A stretch of 51,937 bases of DNA from Corallincola holothuriorum (GCF_003336225.1 NZ_QPID01000015.1:1-51937); one strand, 5' to 3'. Positions 25,256 to 36,203 are shown, counted from the stretch's first letter. A program made the numbers and translations. Notes: generated from the sequence alone by a model not told the origin.

Positions 25256-26032
25256 ATGGATCTGGAACATCAACAACTGCTGGCCCCCATCTATCAATTT
25301 CTTAAGTGTGAAACGCCTGAAGCCTGGATTGAAGAAGCAATCAAGCCTGAGCGCTTGTCCGCTTTGTTGGTGGATCATGCTAACTGTGAACTGAAAGCAG
25401 CACAGAGTGCCGCGCTGCTTATTCGCCGTTACGCTATCGACAAGGAGAGTGGTGCGACCCTGTTATCTTGGTTAAAACCTTATGAAGACTTTGTTTATCG
25501 GCAGGAGGGAGACGGTATTTTTTCTGCTAAGAAGAATGCATTGATTGGCAGTTTAAAAACCAAAGATCTTAAGCCGGAAACGCAGGATCTGCTGGATAAG
25601 ATGGTGCGTCTGATTAAAGAGGAACTGCATCATTTTGAGCAGGTGCTGGAGATCATGCAGGCCAGAGATATTCCTTATGAACAGCTGTCCGCGGCCAGAT
25701 ATGCCAAGGGGCTCATTAAACACGTGCGTACCTATGAGCCCGCCGCTGCCGTTGATAAGTTGATTATCGGTGCCTTTATTGAAGCGCGGAGCTGTGAACG
25801 CTTTGCCAAGCTGGCACCCTATTTGGATGCGGAGCTGGAGAAGTTCTATATCTCCTTACTGCGGTCGGAGGCGCGACATTATCAGGACTATCTGAAGCTT
25901 GCTGCGACGATATCTGCTGACGGGCTAGAGCAACGCATCGCATTTTTTGCTGAGCAAGAAGCATTGCTGATGACCAGCGAGGATGATCAATTTCGTTTTC
26001 ACAGCGGTGTGCCAACGTCAGTTTTTGCTTAA
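25256..26032 (+). CDS. miaE: tRNA-(ms2io6A37) hydroxylase
   Basis: This 258-residue non-haem di-iron protein hydroxylates the isopentenyl chain of ms2i6A37 in tRNA. The ferritin-like four-helix fold is indicated by the iron ligands in HANCELKAAQ, EELHHFEQ, EARSCERF and EARHYQDY. Length and motif order match MiaE. Start ATG 25256 has no clear ribosome-binding site. It converges on lpxH; the two stop codons share the palindrome TTAA (26029-26032). Confidence 0.92.
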   Translation: MDLEHQQLLAPIYQFLKCETPEAWIEEAIKPERLSALLVDHANCELKAAQSAALLIRRYAIDKESGATLLSWLKPYEDFVYRQEGDGIFSAKKNALIGSLKTKDLKPETQDLLDKMVRLIKEELHHFEQVLEIMQARDIPYEQLSAARYAKGLIKHVRTYEPAAAVDKLIIGAFIEARSCERFAKLAPYLDAELEKFYISLLRSEARHYQDYLKLAATISADGLEQRIAFFAEQEALLMTSEDDQFRFHSGVPTSVFA

Positions 26033-26778
26033 GCGCTATTTTTATCTTCTGGCGACAGGGGAGCGTGGTGCAGTTCAAAGCTATCGGCATCGAAGGTGAG
26101 ATAGCTGGATTGGCTATACCAGTCACCGAGGACGATACGTTGTCCGGTTCGGCCATTGGCCAAGGTGACATCATGGACAAAGGGACGATGAGTATGGCCA
26201 TGGATCATCAGCTCTACGTTGTTATCAGTCATGACCTGTGTCACTTCCGCTGACGTTACATCCATAATTTCGGCGCTTTTCATCGCCGTTGCTGCTTTGC
26301 TTTTTGCGCGGTAATCATCGGCGATCTTTTTTCGCAGACGTAGCGGCAACGACAACATAAAGCCTTGCCACCACCAAGTTCGGCTCTTGCGGCGAAATTT
26401 TTGGTAGTCATGATCTTGGGTGCAAAGGGTGTCACCATGGAGTAACACCACCGGTTTGCCATACAGTTCGACGACACACTGTTCTGGCAGCAGTGTCACG
26501 CCAGACTGTTTTGCAAAGCGCTTTCCTAACAAAAAGTCACGATTCCCATGAATAAAATAGACAGGTACACCACTTTGAGTCAGGGTCAAAAACGCCTGCT
26601 TCACCTGATTGATGCACTCATCTTCAAAATCGTCGCCAAACCAGGCGTCAAACAGATCACCTAGGACATAAAGTGCATCTGCCTGACTGGCCGTATCCGT
26701 CATAAACTCGACGAAAGCGGCCGTAATATCAGGCCGCTCGACGCTGAGGTGGAGATCTGAAATAAAGAGAGTGCTCAC
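26029..26778 (-). CDS. lpxH: UDP-2,3-diacylglucosamine diphosphatase
   Basis: This 249-residue calcineurin-like phosphoesterase cleaves UDP-2,3-diacylglucosamine to lipid X in lipid A synthesis, peripheral to the inner membrane. All metal motifs are visible: SDLHLS (residues 6-11), GDLFDAWFGDD, HGNRDFLLG, LLHGDTLCT and HGHTHRP. The start is the ATG at 26778, six bases after the ppiB stop, so it is co-transcribed with ppiB as in E. coli. The 3' end overlaps the miaE stop by four bases. Confidence 0.97.
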   Translation of the reverse strand: MSTLFISDLHLSVERPDITAAFVEFMTDTASQADALYVLGDLFDAWFGDDFEDECINQVKQAFLTLTQSGVPVYFIHGNRDFLLGKRFAKQSGVTLLPEQCVVELYGKPVVLLHGDTLCTQDHDYQKFRRKSRTWWWQGFMLSLPLRLRKKIADDYRAKSKAATAMKSAEIMDVTSAEVTQVMTDNNVELMIHGHTHRPFVHDVTLANGRTGQRIVLGDWYSQSSYLTFDADSFELHHAPLSPEDKNSA

Positions 26779-26784
26779 TAGGCG

Positions 26785-27276
26785 TTAGACCAGTTCAGCA
26801 GATTCGATCACTACATCTTCACGGGGCACATCTTGGTGTCCGGCGTAGTTACCTGTACTGACCGCTTTGATTTTGTCGATCACATCCATTCCCTCAACGA
26901 CTTCTGCAAATACGCAGTAGCCCCAACCTGAAGGCGTTTCAGAGGTATGGTCAAGGAAGGTGTTGTCGGAAACATTGATGAAGAACTGGCACGTTGCTGA
27001 GTGAGGATCGTTGGTACGAGCCATTGCCAAGGTGCCTACTTTGTTGCTCAGGCCATTGTTAGCTTCGTTTTTGACCTTTTCGTTGGTTGCCTTTTGTTCC
27101 ATGCCTGGCTCAAAGCCACCACCTTGGATCATGAAGCCATCAATAACACGATGAAAAATGGTGTTGTTATAGAAGCCTGATTTCACGTATTCGACAAAAT
27201 TTGCCACGGTTGCTGGTGCCGCTTTTTCGTTCAGTTCTATTTTAATGTCGCCAAAATTAGTGTGCAGGATAACCAT
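26785..27276 (-). CDS. ppiB: Peptidyl-prolyl cis-trans isomerase B (cyclophilin)
   Basis: This 163-residue cytoplasmic cyclophilin has no signal peptide. The active-site Arg lies in [17 protein letters not shown], and [13 protein letters not shown] and [16 protein letters not shown] are the other family blocks. It begins [15 protein letters not shown]. It is the first gene of ppiB-lpxH and divergent from cysS, an arrangement conserved in gammaproteobacteria. Confidence 0.97.
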   Translation of the reverse strand: MVILHTNFGDIKIELNEKAAPATVANFVEYVKSGFYNNTIFHRVIDGFMIQGGGFEPGMEQKATNEKVKNEANNGLSNKVGTLAMARTNDPHSATCQFFINVSDNTFLDHTSETPSGWGYCVFAEVVEGMDVIDKIKAVSTGNYAGHQDVPREDVVIESAELV

Positions 27277-27452
27277 TTGAACTCTCTCCAGTGCATTGTT
27301 TGGCTGGATTCTAGCGGATGCGACGCAAGGCTGAAAGGTGTGAGGTGCCGTTTAAGTAGAAAGCCGAGATAAAAAGGGCGATGCGTGGCAGCGGACGCGA
27401 TGGTAGAATCCCCCTCTATTTGGTGATTTAACCGCAAAGGACGATTGTTTCA

Positions 27453-28832
27453 ATGTTGCAGATCTACAATACGCTCACCCGCGAAAAAAAGGCGTTTCAA
27501 CCGCTTCAGCCCGGCAAAGTAGGGCTCTACCTGTGTGGGGTTACAGCGTACGATGATTGTCACATTGGCCATGCTCGTACCGCGGTGAGCTTCGATGTAG
27601 TGGTACGTTATCTGCGTTTTTCCGGCTATCAGGTGGAATTTGTACGTAACATCACCGATGTGGACGACAAGATCATTAAGCGTGCTTTAGAAAATGGCGA
27701 GAGCTGTGACCAGTTGACTGCCCGCACTGTGGCGCGGATGCATGAAGATTACGATAAATTAAATATTTTACGCCCTGATATCGAACCTCGCGTGACTACC
27801 CATATGGATGAGATCATCGCTTTGGTGGCGCGCCTGATTGAGAAAAAGCACGCCTATGTCGCGGAGACCGGTGATGTGATGTTCGAGGTCTCAAGTTTTG
27901 ATGAGTATGGTCGGTTAGGTGGCCAAAACCTCGAAATGTTGCAGGCTGGCGCGAGGGTAGAAGTTGAACGGAGCAAGCGTAGCCCACTCGACTTTGTGCT
28001 CTGGAAGATGGCAAAGCCGGGTGAGCCTAGCTGGAGCTCTCCGTGGGGAGAGGGCCGACCAGGCTGGCATATCGAATGTTCGGCGATGAACGCCAAACAT
28101 CTCGGTGAGCATTTCGATATTCACTGCGGCGGCTCAGACCTCATCTTTCCACACCATGAGAATGAGATTGCACAGTCTTGCTGCGCCTTTGATACACCCT
28201 ATGTCAACCTGTGGATGCACAGTGGCATGGTGCAGGTGGACAGTGAGAAGATGTCAAAGAGCTTGGGCAACTTTTTCCTTATTCGCGACGTGTTAACTGA
28301 GTATGACGCAGAAACCATACGTTTCTTCCTATTGTCTGGTCATTATCGTAGCCAGTTGAACTACTCTCGGGATAACTTGCAGCAGGCGAGGGCAGGCCTA
28401 GAACGTCTGTATACCGCGATGCGTGATATTGAGCCTGCGTCAGCAGCGGATTTTTCAACGGATGCCACGAGCAAGTTCCGCCAGGCGATGGATGATGACT
28501 TTAATGTGCCGGAAGCGATGTCGGTATTGTTTGAGTTGGCGAAAGAGATCAATCGGTGTCGCCAAGCAGAGCCTGAACGGGCGGCACAGTTAGTTGCCCA
28601 GTTAACAGCGCTGGGTGGCGTGCTGGGCATACTGCAACAATCGCCAGCGACTTTTTTGCAGGGCGATGAAAGTCAAGATGAAGTCGCTTTAATTGAATCT
28701 CTGATTGCGCAGCGTAATGCCGCTCGGGCAGCAAAAGATTGGGGCGCAGCAGACGAAGCGCGGGACAAATTGAATGAGATGAAAATTGTGTTGGAAGATG
28801 GCCCTGAAGGCACAACTTGGCGTCGAGGTTAA
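27453..28832 (+). CDS. cysS: Cysteinyl-tRNA synthetase
   Basis: This 459-residue class I synthetase charges tRNA-Cys. The HIGH signature is [12 protein letters not shown] (about residue 37) and the KMSKS signature is [11 protein letters not shown]. The zinc-site residues that discriminate cysteine are seen in LCGVTAYD (Cys28), WHIECSAM and [11 protein letters not shown]. Start ATG 27453 is the family start. It is divergent from ppiB and followed by a terminator shared with convergent folD. Confidence 0.97.
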   Translation: MLQIYNTLTREKKAFQPLQPGKVGLYLCGVTAYDDCHIGHARTAVSFDVVVRYLRFSGYQVEFVRNITDVDDKIIKRALENGESCDQLTARTVARMHEDYDKLNILRPDIEPRVTTHMDEIIALVARLIEKKHAYVAETGDVMFEVSSFDEYGRLGGQNLEMLQAGARVEVERSKRSPLDFVLWKMAKPGEPSWSSPWGEGRPGWHIECSAMNAKHLGEHFDIHCGGSDLIFPHHENEIAQSCCAFDTPYVNLWMHSGMVQVDSEKMSKSLGNFFLIRDVLTEYDAETIRFFLLSGHYRSQLNYSRDNLQQARAGLERLYTAMRDIEPASAADFSTDATSKFRQAMDDDFNVPEAMSVLFELAKEINRCRQAEPERAAQLVAQLTALGGVLGILQQSPATFLQGDESQDEVALIESLIAQRNAARAAKDWGAADEARDKLNEMKIVLEDGPEGTTWRRG

Positions 28833-28866
28833 CCGCGGTTCTACCGTAGCAAAGCCAAAGTAGAAA

Positions 28867-28899
28867 TAAAAACGCCCACATGTGTGGGCGTTTTTTTTA
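28867..28899. terminator. Terminator between cysS and folD
   Basis: AAAAACGCCCACA-TG-TGTGGGCGTTTTTTTT is a long stem with A and T tracts on both sides, usable from either strand. Confidence 0.93.
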
Positions 28900-28918
28900 G
28901 GGTAATAGGCAACTCATG

Positions 28919-29779
28919 TCAATCGTTGTCGTGGTATAGCTCGCAGGCTTCTAAGGTATTTTCAATCAAGCTGGCTACCGTCATTGGGCCAACTCCACCC
29001 GGTACAGGGGTGATGAATGCAGCTTTTTCTGCTGCCGGCGCAAACTCAACATCACCGACTAAGCGTCCGTCATCTACTCGGTTGATACCAACATCAATAA
29101 CGTAAGCGCCCTCTTTAACCCAGTTACCAGGGATAAATTCAGGCTTACCTACAGCAACCACCAGGATATCGGCACGGCGTACTTCGGCTTCGAGATCTTC
29201 AGTAAAGCGATGGCAACATGTGGTGGTGCAGCCAGCCAGCAGCAGCTCTAGGATCATTGGTCGACCAACAATGTTGGAGGCACCAACGATCACCGCGTGT
29301 TTACCGTGAAATTTAACACCCGTTGAATCAAGTAGGGTGATCACCCCTTTTGGCGTACATGGGCGTAGCGCTGGAATGCGTTGAGCCAGGCGGCCGATGT
29401 TATACGGATGAAAGCCATCCACATCTTTATCTGGGCGGATCCGCTCCAGCACCACCTCTGAATTGATATGTTCAGGTAGCGGCAGCTGCACCAAAATACC
29501 GTCGATAGCAACCTGTTCATTAAGCTGATCGATTAACGCAAGCAATTCATCCTGCGTCGTTTTACCTGGCAGATCATGGGAAACCGATATAAATCCCACT
29601 TCGTCACAGGAGCGGCGTTTACTACCAACGTAAACGGCCGAGGCAGGGTCGTCGCCGACCATGACAACGGCGAGGCCGGGCGCGCGTTTACCGGCATCAA
29701 GACGTACTTTAACCCGTGCGGCGACGGATTCTTTTACCTGCTTAGCAATTGCTTTGCCATCAATAAGCTGAGCTGCCAT
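28919..29779 (-). CDS. folD: Methylenetetrahydrofolate dehydrogenase/cyclohydrolase
   Basis: This 286-residue bifunctional enzyme interconverts 5,10-methylene-, methenyl- and 10-formyl-tetrahydrofolate. The catalytic Lys is in YVGSKRRSC (about residue 54). The NADP-binding motif is [13 protein letters not shown], and the C-terminal signature is [12 protein letters not shown]. In the segment usually written YVxxK-x-K/R-A-C an Arg replaces the usual Ala before the Cys, which should not affect the Lys. Start ATG 29779 is the family start. It is convergent with cysS and divergent from tRNA-Arg. Confidence 0.96.
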   Translation of the reverse strand: MAAQLIDGKAIAKQVKESVAARVKVRLDAGKRAPGLAVVMVGDDPASAVYVGSKRRSCDEVGFISVSHDLPGKTTQDELLALIDQLNEQVAIDGILVQLPLPEHINSEVVLERIRPDKDVDGFHPYNIGRLAQRIPALRPCTPKGVITLLDSTGVKFHGKHAVIVGASNIVGRPMILELLLAGCTTTCCHRFTEDLEAEVRRADILVVAVGKPEFIPGNWVKEGAYVIDVGINRVDDGRLVGDVEFAPAAEKAAFITPVPGGVGPMTVASLIENTLEACELYHDND

Positions 29780-29877
29780 GTCTACCTTTGCTATTATTGG
29801 AACGAAATTATGGTTGCTGAGTATTGTCTCAGAATGTGGTTAAGCTTCCAACTATGCTTTTCGCTTGATTTGCACGA

Positions 29878-29906
29878 TTGACCGCTGGATCCATACTCGC
29901 TATTAT
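29878..29906 (+). promoter_or_regulatory. Sigma-70 promoter of tRNA-Arg
   Basis: TTGACC (29878-29883) and TATTAT (29901-29906) are spaced by 17 bases. The G+C-rich discriminator GCCGCC that follows is typical of stringently controlled stable-RNA promoters. Confidence 0.82.
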
Positions 29907-29959
29907 GCCGCCGCTTTTGCGACAAAGCGGTCTTCGATTTTGTCCGATGCAATCATAAA

Positions 29960-30036
29960 GCGCCCGTAGCTCAGTTGGATAGAGCATCCGCCTTCTAAGC
30001 GGATGGTCGCAGGTTCGAATCCTGCCGGGCGCGCCA
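29960..30036 (+). tRNA. tRNA-Arg (anticodon TCT)
   Basis: The 77-nt cloverleaf has acceptor stem GCGCCCG/CGGGCGC, D-loop AGCTCAGTTGGATAGAGC, anticodon stem TCCGC/GCGGA with loop CTTCTAA (anticodon TCT, reading AGA/AGG), T-arm GGTTCGAATCC, discriminator G and encoded CCA. It resembles E. coli argU. Its position between folD and tig is common in Vibrio and Shewanella relatives. Confidence 0.97.
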
Positions 30037-30048
30037 TCTCTTGATTAC

Positions 30049-30077
30049 TCGACTCTCTCTATTAACCCCGCTATAAT
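30049..30077 (+). promoter_or_regulatory. Sigma-70 promoter of tig
   Basis: TCGACT (30049-30054) and a perfect TATAAT (30072-30077) are 17 bases apart, followed by GCCGCG. This leaves a 5' leader of about 160 nt before the tig start at 30247. Confidence 0.7.
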
Positions 30078-30246
30078 GCCGCGTCATTTTTCGCCGTCGC
30101 CGAAGTGTGGTTTAGTCAGTCAGCTGGCTTTTTCCGACCGCGAAAACAGAATTCATATTGGTGGCAGTGTTAACGGAATGTCGTTCGCTGTCCTAAATAC
30201 CGTAAGAAAACAGAGAGTAAGCAGCTCTCGATATTGAGGTAGCAAG

Positions 30247-31557
30247 ATGCAAGTGTCTGTTGAGACTACTAGTGGTCTGGAGCGTCGCCTGACCATTTCT
30301 GTTCCTGCTGAGCAGGTAGAAAAAGAAGTGGAGAATCGTCTCCGTCGCCTGTCTAAGACTCAGCGCATTGACGGCTTCCGTCCAGGCAAGGTGCCTGTGT
30401 CCGTTATCCGCAAGCGTTATAGTGATGCCGTTCGTTATGAAGTTGCTGGTGAGCTTGCTCAGCGCAACTATTTCGAAGCTATCATGGCTGAGAAGATCGC
30501 CCCTGCAGGTCGTCCTGAACTGGCTATCGTTAAAAACGAAGCGGGTGCGGATCTAGAATTCACAGCAACTATTGAAGTCTATCCAGACTTTGAAGTGGCT
30601 GGCCTGGAAACGGTTGAAGTTGAGAAGCCTAGCGCAGAAGTGACAGATGAAGATCTGGCTAACATGATCGAAACACTGCGTAAGCAGCATGCTACTTTTG
30701 CTGAAGTGACTCGTGCCGCTGCTGAAGGTGATAAGACTTTCATTGATTTCGTTGGCACCGTTGATGGCGAAGAGTTTGATGGCGGCAAAGCTGAAAACTT
30801 TGAATTGGTTATCGGCGCTGGCCGCATGATCCCTGGTTTCGAAGATGCTGTTGCTGGTAACAAAGCAGGTGACGAAGTCGTTGCTAACGTGACCTTCCCT
30901 GAAGACTATCACGCAGAAAACCTCAAAGGAAAAGCCGCTGAGTTCAAGATCAAGATCAACAAGATCGAAGGTCAGGAACTGCCAGAAGTGAACGAAGAGT
31001 TCGCAGCTAAGTTCGGTGTAGGTGATGGTACGGTTGAGTCTTTCAAGACTGAAGTAAGCAAAAACATGCAGCGTGAGCTGGGTCAAGCGCTGAAAAACGC
31101 GGTAAAAGAGCAGGTCATTAACGGTTTATTGGCCGCTAATGAAGTTGACCTGCCTAAAGCTTTGGTTGAGCAAGAGATTGATGCTTTGCGTCAGCAAGCG
31201 TTACAGCGCTTTGGTGGTGCCGAGCAGCAAAACTTGCCTGAACTACCTGCTGACCTGTTTACTGAGCAGGCCGAACGTCGTGTACGTACCGGCTTAGTAT
31301 TGGGTGAGTTGATTAAAGGTAATGAGCTGGAAGCTGACGAAGAGCGTGTGATGGAGCAGATCAACACGCTGGCGACTGCTTATGAAGATCCATCAGAGGT
31401 CGTTAACTACTACAAAGGTAACGAAGAGTTGATGCAGCAAATGCGCAATTTGGCTCTGGAAGATCAGGCGATTGATTTAGTGCTGAGCAAGGCAAAAGTC
31501 ACTGAAGTGACCAAAACCTTTGACGAAGTAATGAATCCAGCTCCTAATAACGCCTAA
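30247..31557 (+). CDS. tig: Trigger factor chaperone
   Basis: This 436-residue ribosome-bound chaperone also has prolyl isomerase activity. The N-terminal ribosome-docking domain has the signature GFRPGKVP (about residues 43-50). The FKBP-type PPIase domain lies near 160-245 ([20 protein letters not shown], then IPGFEDAV), and the helical C-terminal substrate arm follows. Start ATG 30247 has GAGGTAGC upstream. clpP follows after 85 bases with its own promoter. Confidence 0.97.
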   Translation: MQVSVETTSGLERRLTISVPAEQVEKEVENRLRRLSKTQRIDGFRPGKVPVSVIRKRYSDAVRYEVAGELAQRNYFEAIMAEKIAPAGRPELAIVKNEAGADLEFTATIEVYPDFEVAGLETVEVEKPSAEVTDEDLANMIETLRKQHATFAEVTRAAAEGDKTFIDFVGTVDGEEFDGGKAENFELVIGAGRMIPGFEDAVAGNKAGDEVVANVTFPEDYHAENLKGKAAEFKIKINKIEGQELPEVNEEFAAKFGVGDGTVESFKTEVSKNMQRELGQALKNAVKEQVINGLLAANEVDLPKALVEQEIDALRQQALQRFGGAEQQNLPELPADLFTEQAERRVRTGLVLGELIKGNELEADEERVMEQINTLATAYEDPSEVVNYYKGNEELMQQMRNLALEDQAIDLVLSKAKVTEVTKTFDEVMNPAPNNA

Positions 31558-31563
31558 ACAGCG

Positions 31564-31594
31564 TTGACTTGTGCGGCCTCGTGCCGCATATAAT
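31564..31594 (+). promoter_or_regulatory. Promoter of clpP
   Basis: TTGACT (31564-31569) and TATAAT (31589-31594) are separated by 19 bases. The spacer contains an inverted repeat TGCGGC/GCCGCA that could also act as a weak tig 3' hairpin. CTTG and CCGCATATA nearby resemble a heat-shock promoter, but with only about 9 bases between them, which is too short. Confidence 0.65.
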
Positions 31595-31642
31595 GGCTCG
31601 ACTGAATTATTCACTCGAGCCATTTTTATATCTAGGAAACAC

Positions 31643-32272
31643 ATGTCAAATTTCGAACAGCCTTCCGCTTTTGATCCGCTAGCCTCATTGGTACCCATGG
31701 TTGTAGAGCAGACAGCCAAGGGAGAGCGCGCTTACGATATCTATTCTCGCTTACTCAAAGAGCGTGTGATCTTTATGGTTGGGCCGGTCGAAGACCATAT
31801 GGCAAACCTGATTGTTGCACAGATGCTATTCCTTGAGTCAGAGAGCCCAGAAAAAGATATTTTTCTCTATATCAACTCTCCAGGTGGTTCAGTAACGGCC
31901 GGCATGGCGATCTACGACACGATGAAGTTTATCAAGCCGGATGTGAGTACCGTCTGTATTGGCCAAGCCGCCAGCATGGGGGCTTTCCTTTTGTCTGGCG
32001 GTGCGAAGGGCAAGCGCTACTGTTTGCCAAATAGCCGAGTAATGATCCACCAGCCGTTGGGCGGTTTCCAGGGCCAGGCATCGGATTTTGAAATTCATGC
32101 CAAAGAGATCCTGTCTATTAAAGAGAAGATGAACCGGTTAATGGCAGAACATACGGGGCAGCCTTATGAACAGGTTTCTCAAGATACCGATCGAGACAAC
32201 TTTATGAGCGCTTATGACGCGAAAGAGTATGGCTTGGTAGATGATGTTCTGACACGTAGAACAGAAGTGTGA
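31643..32272 (+). CDS. clpP: ATP-dependent Clp protease proteolytic subunit
   Basis: This 209-residue serine protease subunit forms the 14-mer chamber fed by ClpX or ClpA. The catalytic triad is Ser in [12 protein letters not shown], His in [12 protein letters not shown] and Asp in DTDRDNFM. Start ATG 31643 ([12 protein letters not shown]) has AGGA at good spacing; upstream codons in frame overlap the promoter and are not coding. clpX follows, as in most proteobacteria. Confidence 0.97.
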   Translation: MSNFEQPSAFDPLASLVPMVVEQTAKGERAYDIYSRLLKERVIFMVGPVEDHMANLIVAQMLFLESESPEKDIFLYINSPGGSVTAGMAIYDTMKFIKPDVSTVCIGQAASMGAFLLSGGAKGKRYCLPNSRVMIHQPLGGFQGQASDFEIHAKEILSIKEKMNRLMAEHTGQPYEQVSQDTDRDNFMSAYDAKEYGLVDDVLTRRTEV

Positions 32273-32361
32273 TAACGTTTTACTAAGTTCGGCTTATACT
32301 GGTTGTATGCCTATGAAAGTTTTGAGCCTGGTAAGCGGAAGTTAAAAGTGAGGATTTGTGC

Positions 32362-33642
32362 ATGACTGATCATCGAAAGGGCGGGGATAGCGACAATAAA
32401 CTGCTGTACTGCTCTTTTTGCGGCAAGAGCCAGCATGAAGTGCGCAAACTGATAGCAGGGCCATCGGTTTTTATTTGTGATGAGTGCGTAGAGCTCTGTA
32501 ACGATATTATTCGTGAAGAAATAAAAGATCTGCCTAATAAGCGTGATGGTTCCAGATTACCAACACCACATGAGATCCGGGATCACCTGGAAGGCTACGT
32601 GATTGGTCAGGAACACGCGAAGAAAGTGTTATCGGTTGCGGTTTATAACCACTACAAGCGCCTGAAGAATACCGACGTCAACGATGAAGTTGAGTTAGGT
32701 AAAAGTAATATTTTGCTCATCGGTCCAACAGGTAGTGGTAAAACATTACTGGCGGAAACGCTGGCCCGTTTTCTTGACGTGCCTTTCACCATGGCTGATG
32801 CCACAACACTGACCGAAGCAGGTTATGTGGGTGAAGATGTCGAGAATATTATCCAGAAATTGCTACAAAAGTGTGACTACGACACAGATAAAGCACAGCG
32901 CGGCATCGTGTATATCGATGAGATCGACAAGATCTCGCGTAAATCTGACAATCCAAGCATTACGCGAGATGTCAGTGGTGAAGGTGTACAGCAAGCGCTA
33001 TTGAAGCTGATCGAAGGTACCGTGGCGTCTGTGCCTCCGCAAGGTGGCCGTAAGCATCCGCAGCAAGAGTTCTTGCAGGTGGATACCTCCAAGATATTGT
33101 TTATCTGTGGTGGTGCCTTTGCTGGGCTGGATAAAGTGGTTGAACAGCGGGTTAATGTGGGTACTGGTATCGGTTTTGGTGCCAAGGTTAAAGATTCTGA
33201 TGAGAAGGCGTCGCTTAGCGATATGTTCCGTCAGGTTGAGCCGGAAGATCTGGTTAAGTATGGCTTGATCCCTGAATTTATTGGCCGTCTCCCTGTTGTA
33301 GCAACATTGGAAGAGCTGGACGATGAAGCCTTGATCCAGATCCTGCAAGAGCCAAAGAACGCGTTAACGAAACAGTACAGTGCTTTGTTCCGCCTTGAAG
33401 AGGTTGAACTGGAGTTCCGTGATGACGCTCTGCGAGCAATAGCTCGTAAGGCGATGGATCGTAAGACTGGCGCACGTGGTTTGCGCTCGATAGTTGAGCA
33501 AATATTGCTCGATACTATGTATGATCTGCCATCAATGGAAAATGTCGCAAAAGTGGTTGTTGATGAAACGGTGGTTACAGGTGAGTCAGATCCAATTCTG
33601 ATTTACCGTGGAACCGAGCAACAAGTCGCTTCAGCAGACTAA
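32362..33642 (+). CDS. clpX: ATP-dependent Clp protease ATP-binding subunit ClpX
   Basis: This 426-residue AAA+ unfoldase delivers tagged substrates to ClpP. The N-terminal zinc-binding domain is [11 protein letters not shown]...CDEC (residues about 17-42). Walker A is [12 protein letters not shown] (about 118-129), Walker B is VYIDEIDKI, and the pore loop is [10 protein letters not shown]. Start ATG 32362 follows GTGAGGA. It sits 89 bases after clpP and may be co-transcribed with it. A terminator lies directly after it. Confidence 0.97.
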   Translation: MTDHRKGGDSDNKLLYCSFCGKSQHEVRKLIAGPSVFICDECVELCNDIIREEIKDLPNKRDGSRLPTPHEIRDHLEGYVIGQEHAKKVLSVAVYNHYKRLKNTDVNDEVELGKSNILLIGPTGSGKTLLAETLARFLDVPFTMADATTLTEAGYVGEDVENIIQKLLQKCDYDTDKAQRGIVYIDEIDKISRKSDNPSITRDVSGEGVQQALLKLIEGTVASVPPQGGRKHPQQEFLQVDTSKILFICGGAFAGLDKVVEQRVNVGTGIGFGAKVKDSDEKASLSDMFRQVEPEDLVKYGLIPEFIGRLPVVATLEELDDEALIQILQEPKNALTKQYSALFRLEEVELEFRDDALRAIARKAMDRKTGARGLRSIVEQILLDTMYDLPSMENVAKVVVDETVVTGESDPILIYRGTEQQVASAD

Positions 33643-33664
33643 AGTCGTACAGATAATGACCAAC

Positions 33665-33687
33665 TAAGGGGCTTCGGCCCCTTTTTC
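33665..33687 (+). terminator. Rho-independent terminator of clpX
   Basis: AAGGGGC-TTCG-GCCCCTTTTT has a very stable UUCG-type tetraloop and five T residues. Confidence 0.93.
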
Positions 33688-33698
33688 CGTATTTGCCG

Positions 33699-33727
33699 AT
33701 TGAATCGGCTTTCCATGCCCCCATATA
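33699..33727 (+). promoter_or_regulatory. Heat-shock (sigma-32) promoter of lon
   Basis: ATTGAAT (33699-33705, TTGAAT against the CTTGAAA consensus) and CCCCATATA (33719-33727, full match to CCCCATnTA) are 13 bases apart. The start codon is 40 bases downstream. lon is a classical heat-shock gene, which supports the reading. Confidence 0.85.
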
Positions 33728-33766
33728 CTGTTGAAATAAGTCCTTATCCTCTGGTGGAGATCCTGC

Positions 33767-36121
33767 ATGACAGAAGAGCGTTTGGAACGCATAGAGATCC
33801 CTGTACTGCCATTACGTGATGTAGTGGTATACCCGCACATGGTGATCCCACTGTTTGTTGGTCGCGAAAAGTCTATCCAATGTCTTGAAGCGGCGATGGA
33901 AAATGACAAACAGATATTCCTGGTGGCACAGAAAGATGCATCAGTTGAAGAGCCGGGTACCGAGGATGTGTATGACGTCGGTACGGTAGCCACCATATTG
34001 CAGCTGCTAAAACTGCCTGATGGTACGGTGAAGGTTTTAGTCGAAGGAAGCCAGCGTGCTCGTATTGAGCAATTTACCGCGTCGGAAGATTTCTTCGAAG
34101 CGGAAGTACAGTACTTAACCACGCAAGTGGAGATGGAAGAGCGCGAGCTCGATGTGCTTGTCCGCTCGGTGATCGCACAGTTTGAAGGTTACATCAAACT
34201 GAATAAAAAGATTCCGCCCGAAGTACTGACCTCCTTGCAGGGAATAGAAGAGCCGACTCGTCTGGCTGATACGATGGCGGCACATATGCCGTTGAAGCTT
34301 GATGATAAACAGAAAGTGCTTGAGGTGGTCAGCGTTAACGAACGCCTCGAGTTCTTAATGGCGATGATGGAATCCGAAGTTGACCTGTTGCAGGTTGAAA
34401 AGCGGATCCGCGGTCGCGTTAAGAAACAGATGGAAAAGAGTCAGCGCGAGTACTATCTGAATGAGCAGATGAAAGCGATTCAGAAAGAGCTGGGTGAGCT
34501 GGAAGAAGGTCCTGACGAATTCGAAATGCTGAAGAAGCGTATCGAAGAAGCGAAGATGCCCGATGAAGCCAAGGAGAAGACAGAAGCGGAATTGCAGAAG
34601 TTGCGTATGATGTCACCTATGTCAGCTGAAGCGACGGTTGTTCGTGGTTATATCGATTGGATGGTCGGGTTACCGTGGCATAAGCGCAGTAAGGTGAAAA
34701 AGAACCTTGCTGGCGCGCAGACCATTCTCGACAAAGACCATTTTGGCCTCGAGAAAGTCAAAGAGCGTATTCTTGAGTACCTTGCCGTACAGAATCGGGT
34801 ACGCAAGCTGAAAGGCCCTATTTTATGTTTGGTTGGGCCCCCTGGCGTGGGTAAAACTTCTCTCGGGCAGTCTATCGCGAAGGCGACAGGGCGAAAATAT
34901 ACTCGCATGGCATTAGGCGGCGTGCGTGATGAAGCTGAAATACGCGGTCATCGCCGAACTTATATTGGTTCTATGCCGGGTAAGCTGCTGCAGAAGATGA
35001 GTAAGGTTGGGGTGAAAAACCCGCTGTTCTTGCTTGATGAGATCGACAAAATGGGCAGTGACATGCGTGGTGATCCGGCATCTGCGCTGCTAGAAGTACT
35101 CGATCCTGAGCAAAACAACAGTTTCAATGACCACTATCTTGAAGTGGATTACGATCTGTCGGACGTGATGTTTGTTGCCACCTCCAACTCGATGAATATT
35201 CCGGCGCCTCTGTTAGACCGTATGGAAGTGATCCGCTTAGCGGGTTACACCGAAGATGAAAAGCTTAACATCGCCCGTGAACACCTATTGTCAAAACAGG
35301 TTGAACGTAATGGCCTCAAGGCCAATGAAGTTGAGATTGAGGATAGTGCCATTAATGGCATTATTCGTTATTACACTCGCGAAGCGGGTGTACGTAATTT
35401 GGAGCGAGAGATCTCCAAGCTATGTCGAAAAGCGGTCAAGCAGTTACTACTGAAAGAAAAAGCTGTGCCCATTCGGATCACGAATGAAAATCTGAAAGAG
35501 TACTTAGGCGTACAGCGTTACGATTTCGGTAAAGCGGAAGATAACAATCGCATCGGCCTAGTCAATGGTTTGGCTTGGACGGAAGTTGGTGGCGATCTAC
35601 TGACTGTTGAAGCGATGTCGGTGCCCGGTAAAGGCAAGCTTTCGTTCACCGGTTCCCTTGGTGAGGTGATGCAGGAGTCCATTCAGGCTGCGATGACTGT
35701 GGTGCGTTCTCGTGCTGACAAGTGGCGTATTAGTCCTGATTTTCATGAGAAGCGTGATATTCACGTACACGTGCCAGAAGGGGCAACGCCCAAAGATGGT
35801 CCGAGTGCGGGCATCGCCATGAGTACAGCTTTAGTTTCTACGCTGACAGGCAACCCGGTGCGTGCAGATGTTGCGATGACTGGTGAGATCACGCTACGTG
35901 GTGAAGTACTGCCGATTGGTGGCTTGAAAGAGAAACTGTTGGCCGCACACCGCGGTGGTATTAAGCGGGTGATCATCCCCCATGAAAATGCCAGAGACCT
36001 TGAAGAGATCCCTGATAACGTGAAGCAAGACATGGAAATTCATCCGGTACGCTGGATCGAAGACGTGTTGGAGTTAGCGTTACAGGAGCCTGCGGAAGGT
36101 TTTGCAATTGCTAAGAATTAG
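33767..36121 (+). CDS. lon: ATP-dependent Lon protease
   Basis: This 784-residue LonA degrades misfolded and regulatory proteins. The N-terminal substrate-binding domain starts [24 protein letters not shown] coiled coil with [21 protein letters not shown] precedes the AAA+ domain, whose Walker A is [13 protein letters not shown] (about residues 356-368). The protease domain has the catalytic Ser in [10 protein letters not shown] (about 679) and the Lys in [14 protein letters not shown] (about 722). Start ATG 33767 follows GTGGAGAT. It is transcribed from a heat-shock promoter and followed by hupB, the usual neighbour. Confidence 0.98.
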   Translation: MTEERLERIEIPVLPLRDVVVYPHMVIPLFVGREKSIQCLEAAMENDKQIFLVAQKDASVEEPGTEDVYDVGTVATILQLLKLPDGTVKVLVEGSQRARIEQFTASEDFFEAEVQYLTTQVEMEERELDVLVRSVIAQFEGYIKLNKKIPPEVLTSLQGIEEPTRLADTMAAHMPLKLDDKQKVLEVVSVNERLEFLMAMMESEVDLLQVEKRIRGRVKKQMEKSQREYYLNEQMKAIQKELGELEEGPDEFEMLKKRIEEAKMPDEAKEKTEAELQKLRMMSPMSAEATVVRGYIDWMVGLPWHKRSKVKKNLAGAQTILDKDHFGLEKVKERILEYLAVQNRVRKLKGPILCLVGPPGVGKTSLGQSIAKATGRKYTRMALGGVRDEAEIRGHRRTYIGSMPGKLLQKMSKVGVKNPLFLLDEIDKMGSDMRGDPASALLEVLDPEQNNSFNDHYLEVDYDLSDVMFVATSNSMNIPAPLLDRMEVIRLAGYTEDEKLNIAREHLLSKQVERNGLKANEVEIEDSAINGIIRYYTREAGVRNLEREISKLCRKAVKQLLLKEKAVPIRITNENLKEYLGVQRYDFGKAEDNNRIGLVNGLAWTEVGGDLLTVEAMSVPGKGKLSFTGSLGEVMQESIQAAMTVVRSRADKWRISPDFHEKRDIHVHVPEGATPKDGPSAGIAMSTALVSTLTGNPVRADVAMTGEITLRGEVLPIGGLKEKLLAAHRGGIKRVIIPHENARDLEEIPDNVKQDMEIHPVRWIEDVLELALQEPAEGFAIAKN

Positions 36122-36203
36122 ATCTTGGTAACGAAAATAATGCGGGTTCGGTGATCGTGCCCGCGGATCTGGCTCAATCCCTCATAATTCAAGGCTTCGC
36201 GCC

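Noticed and set aside
31568-31592. Heat-shock promoter before clpP
   Set aside because: CTTG and CCGCATATA are present, but the spacing of about 9 bases is too short for sigma-32; the overlapping sigma-70 reading is better.
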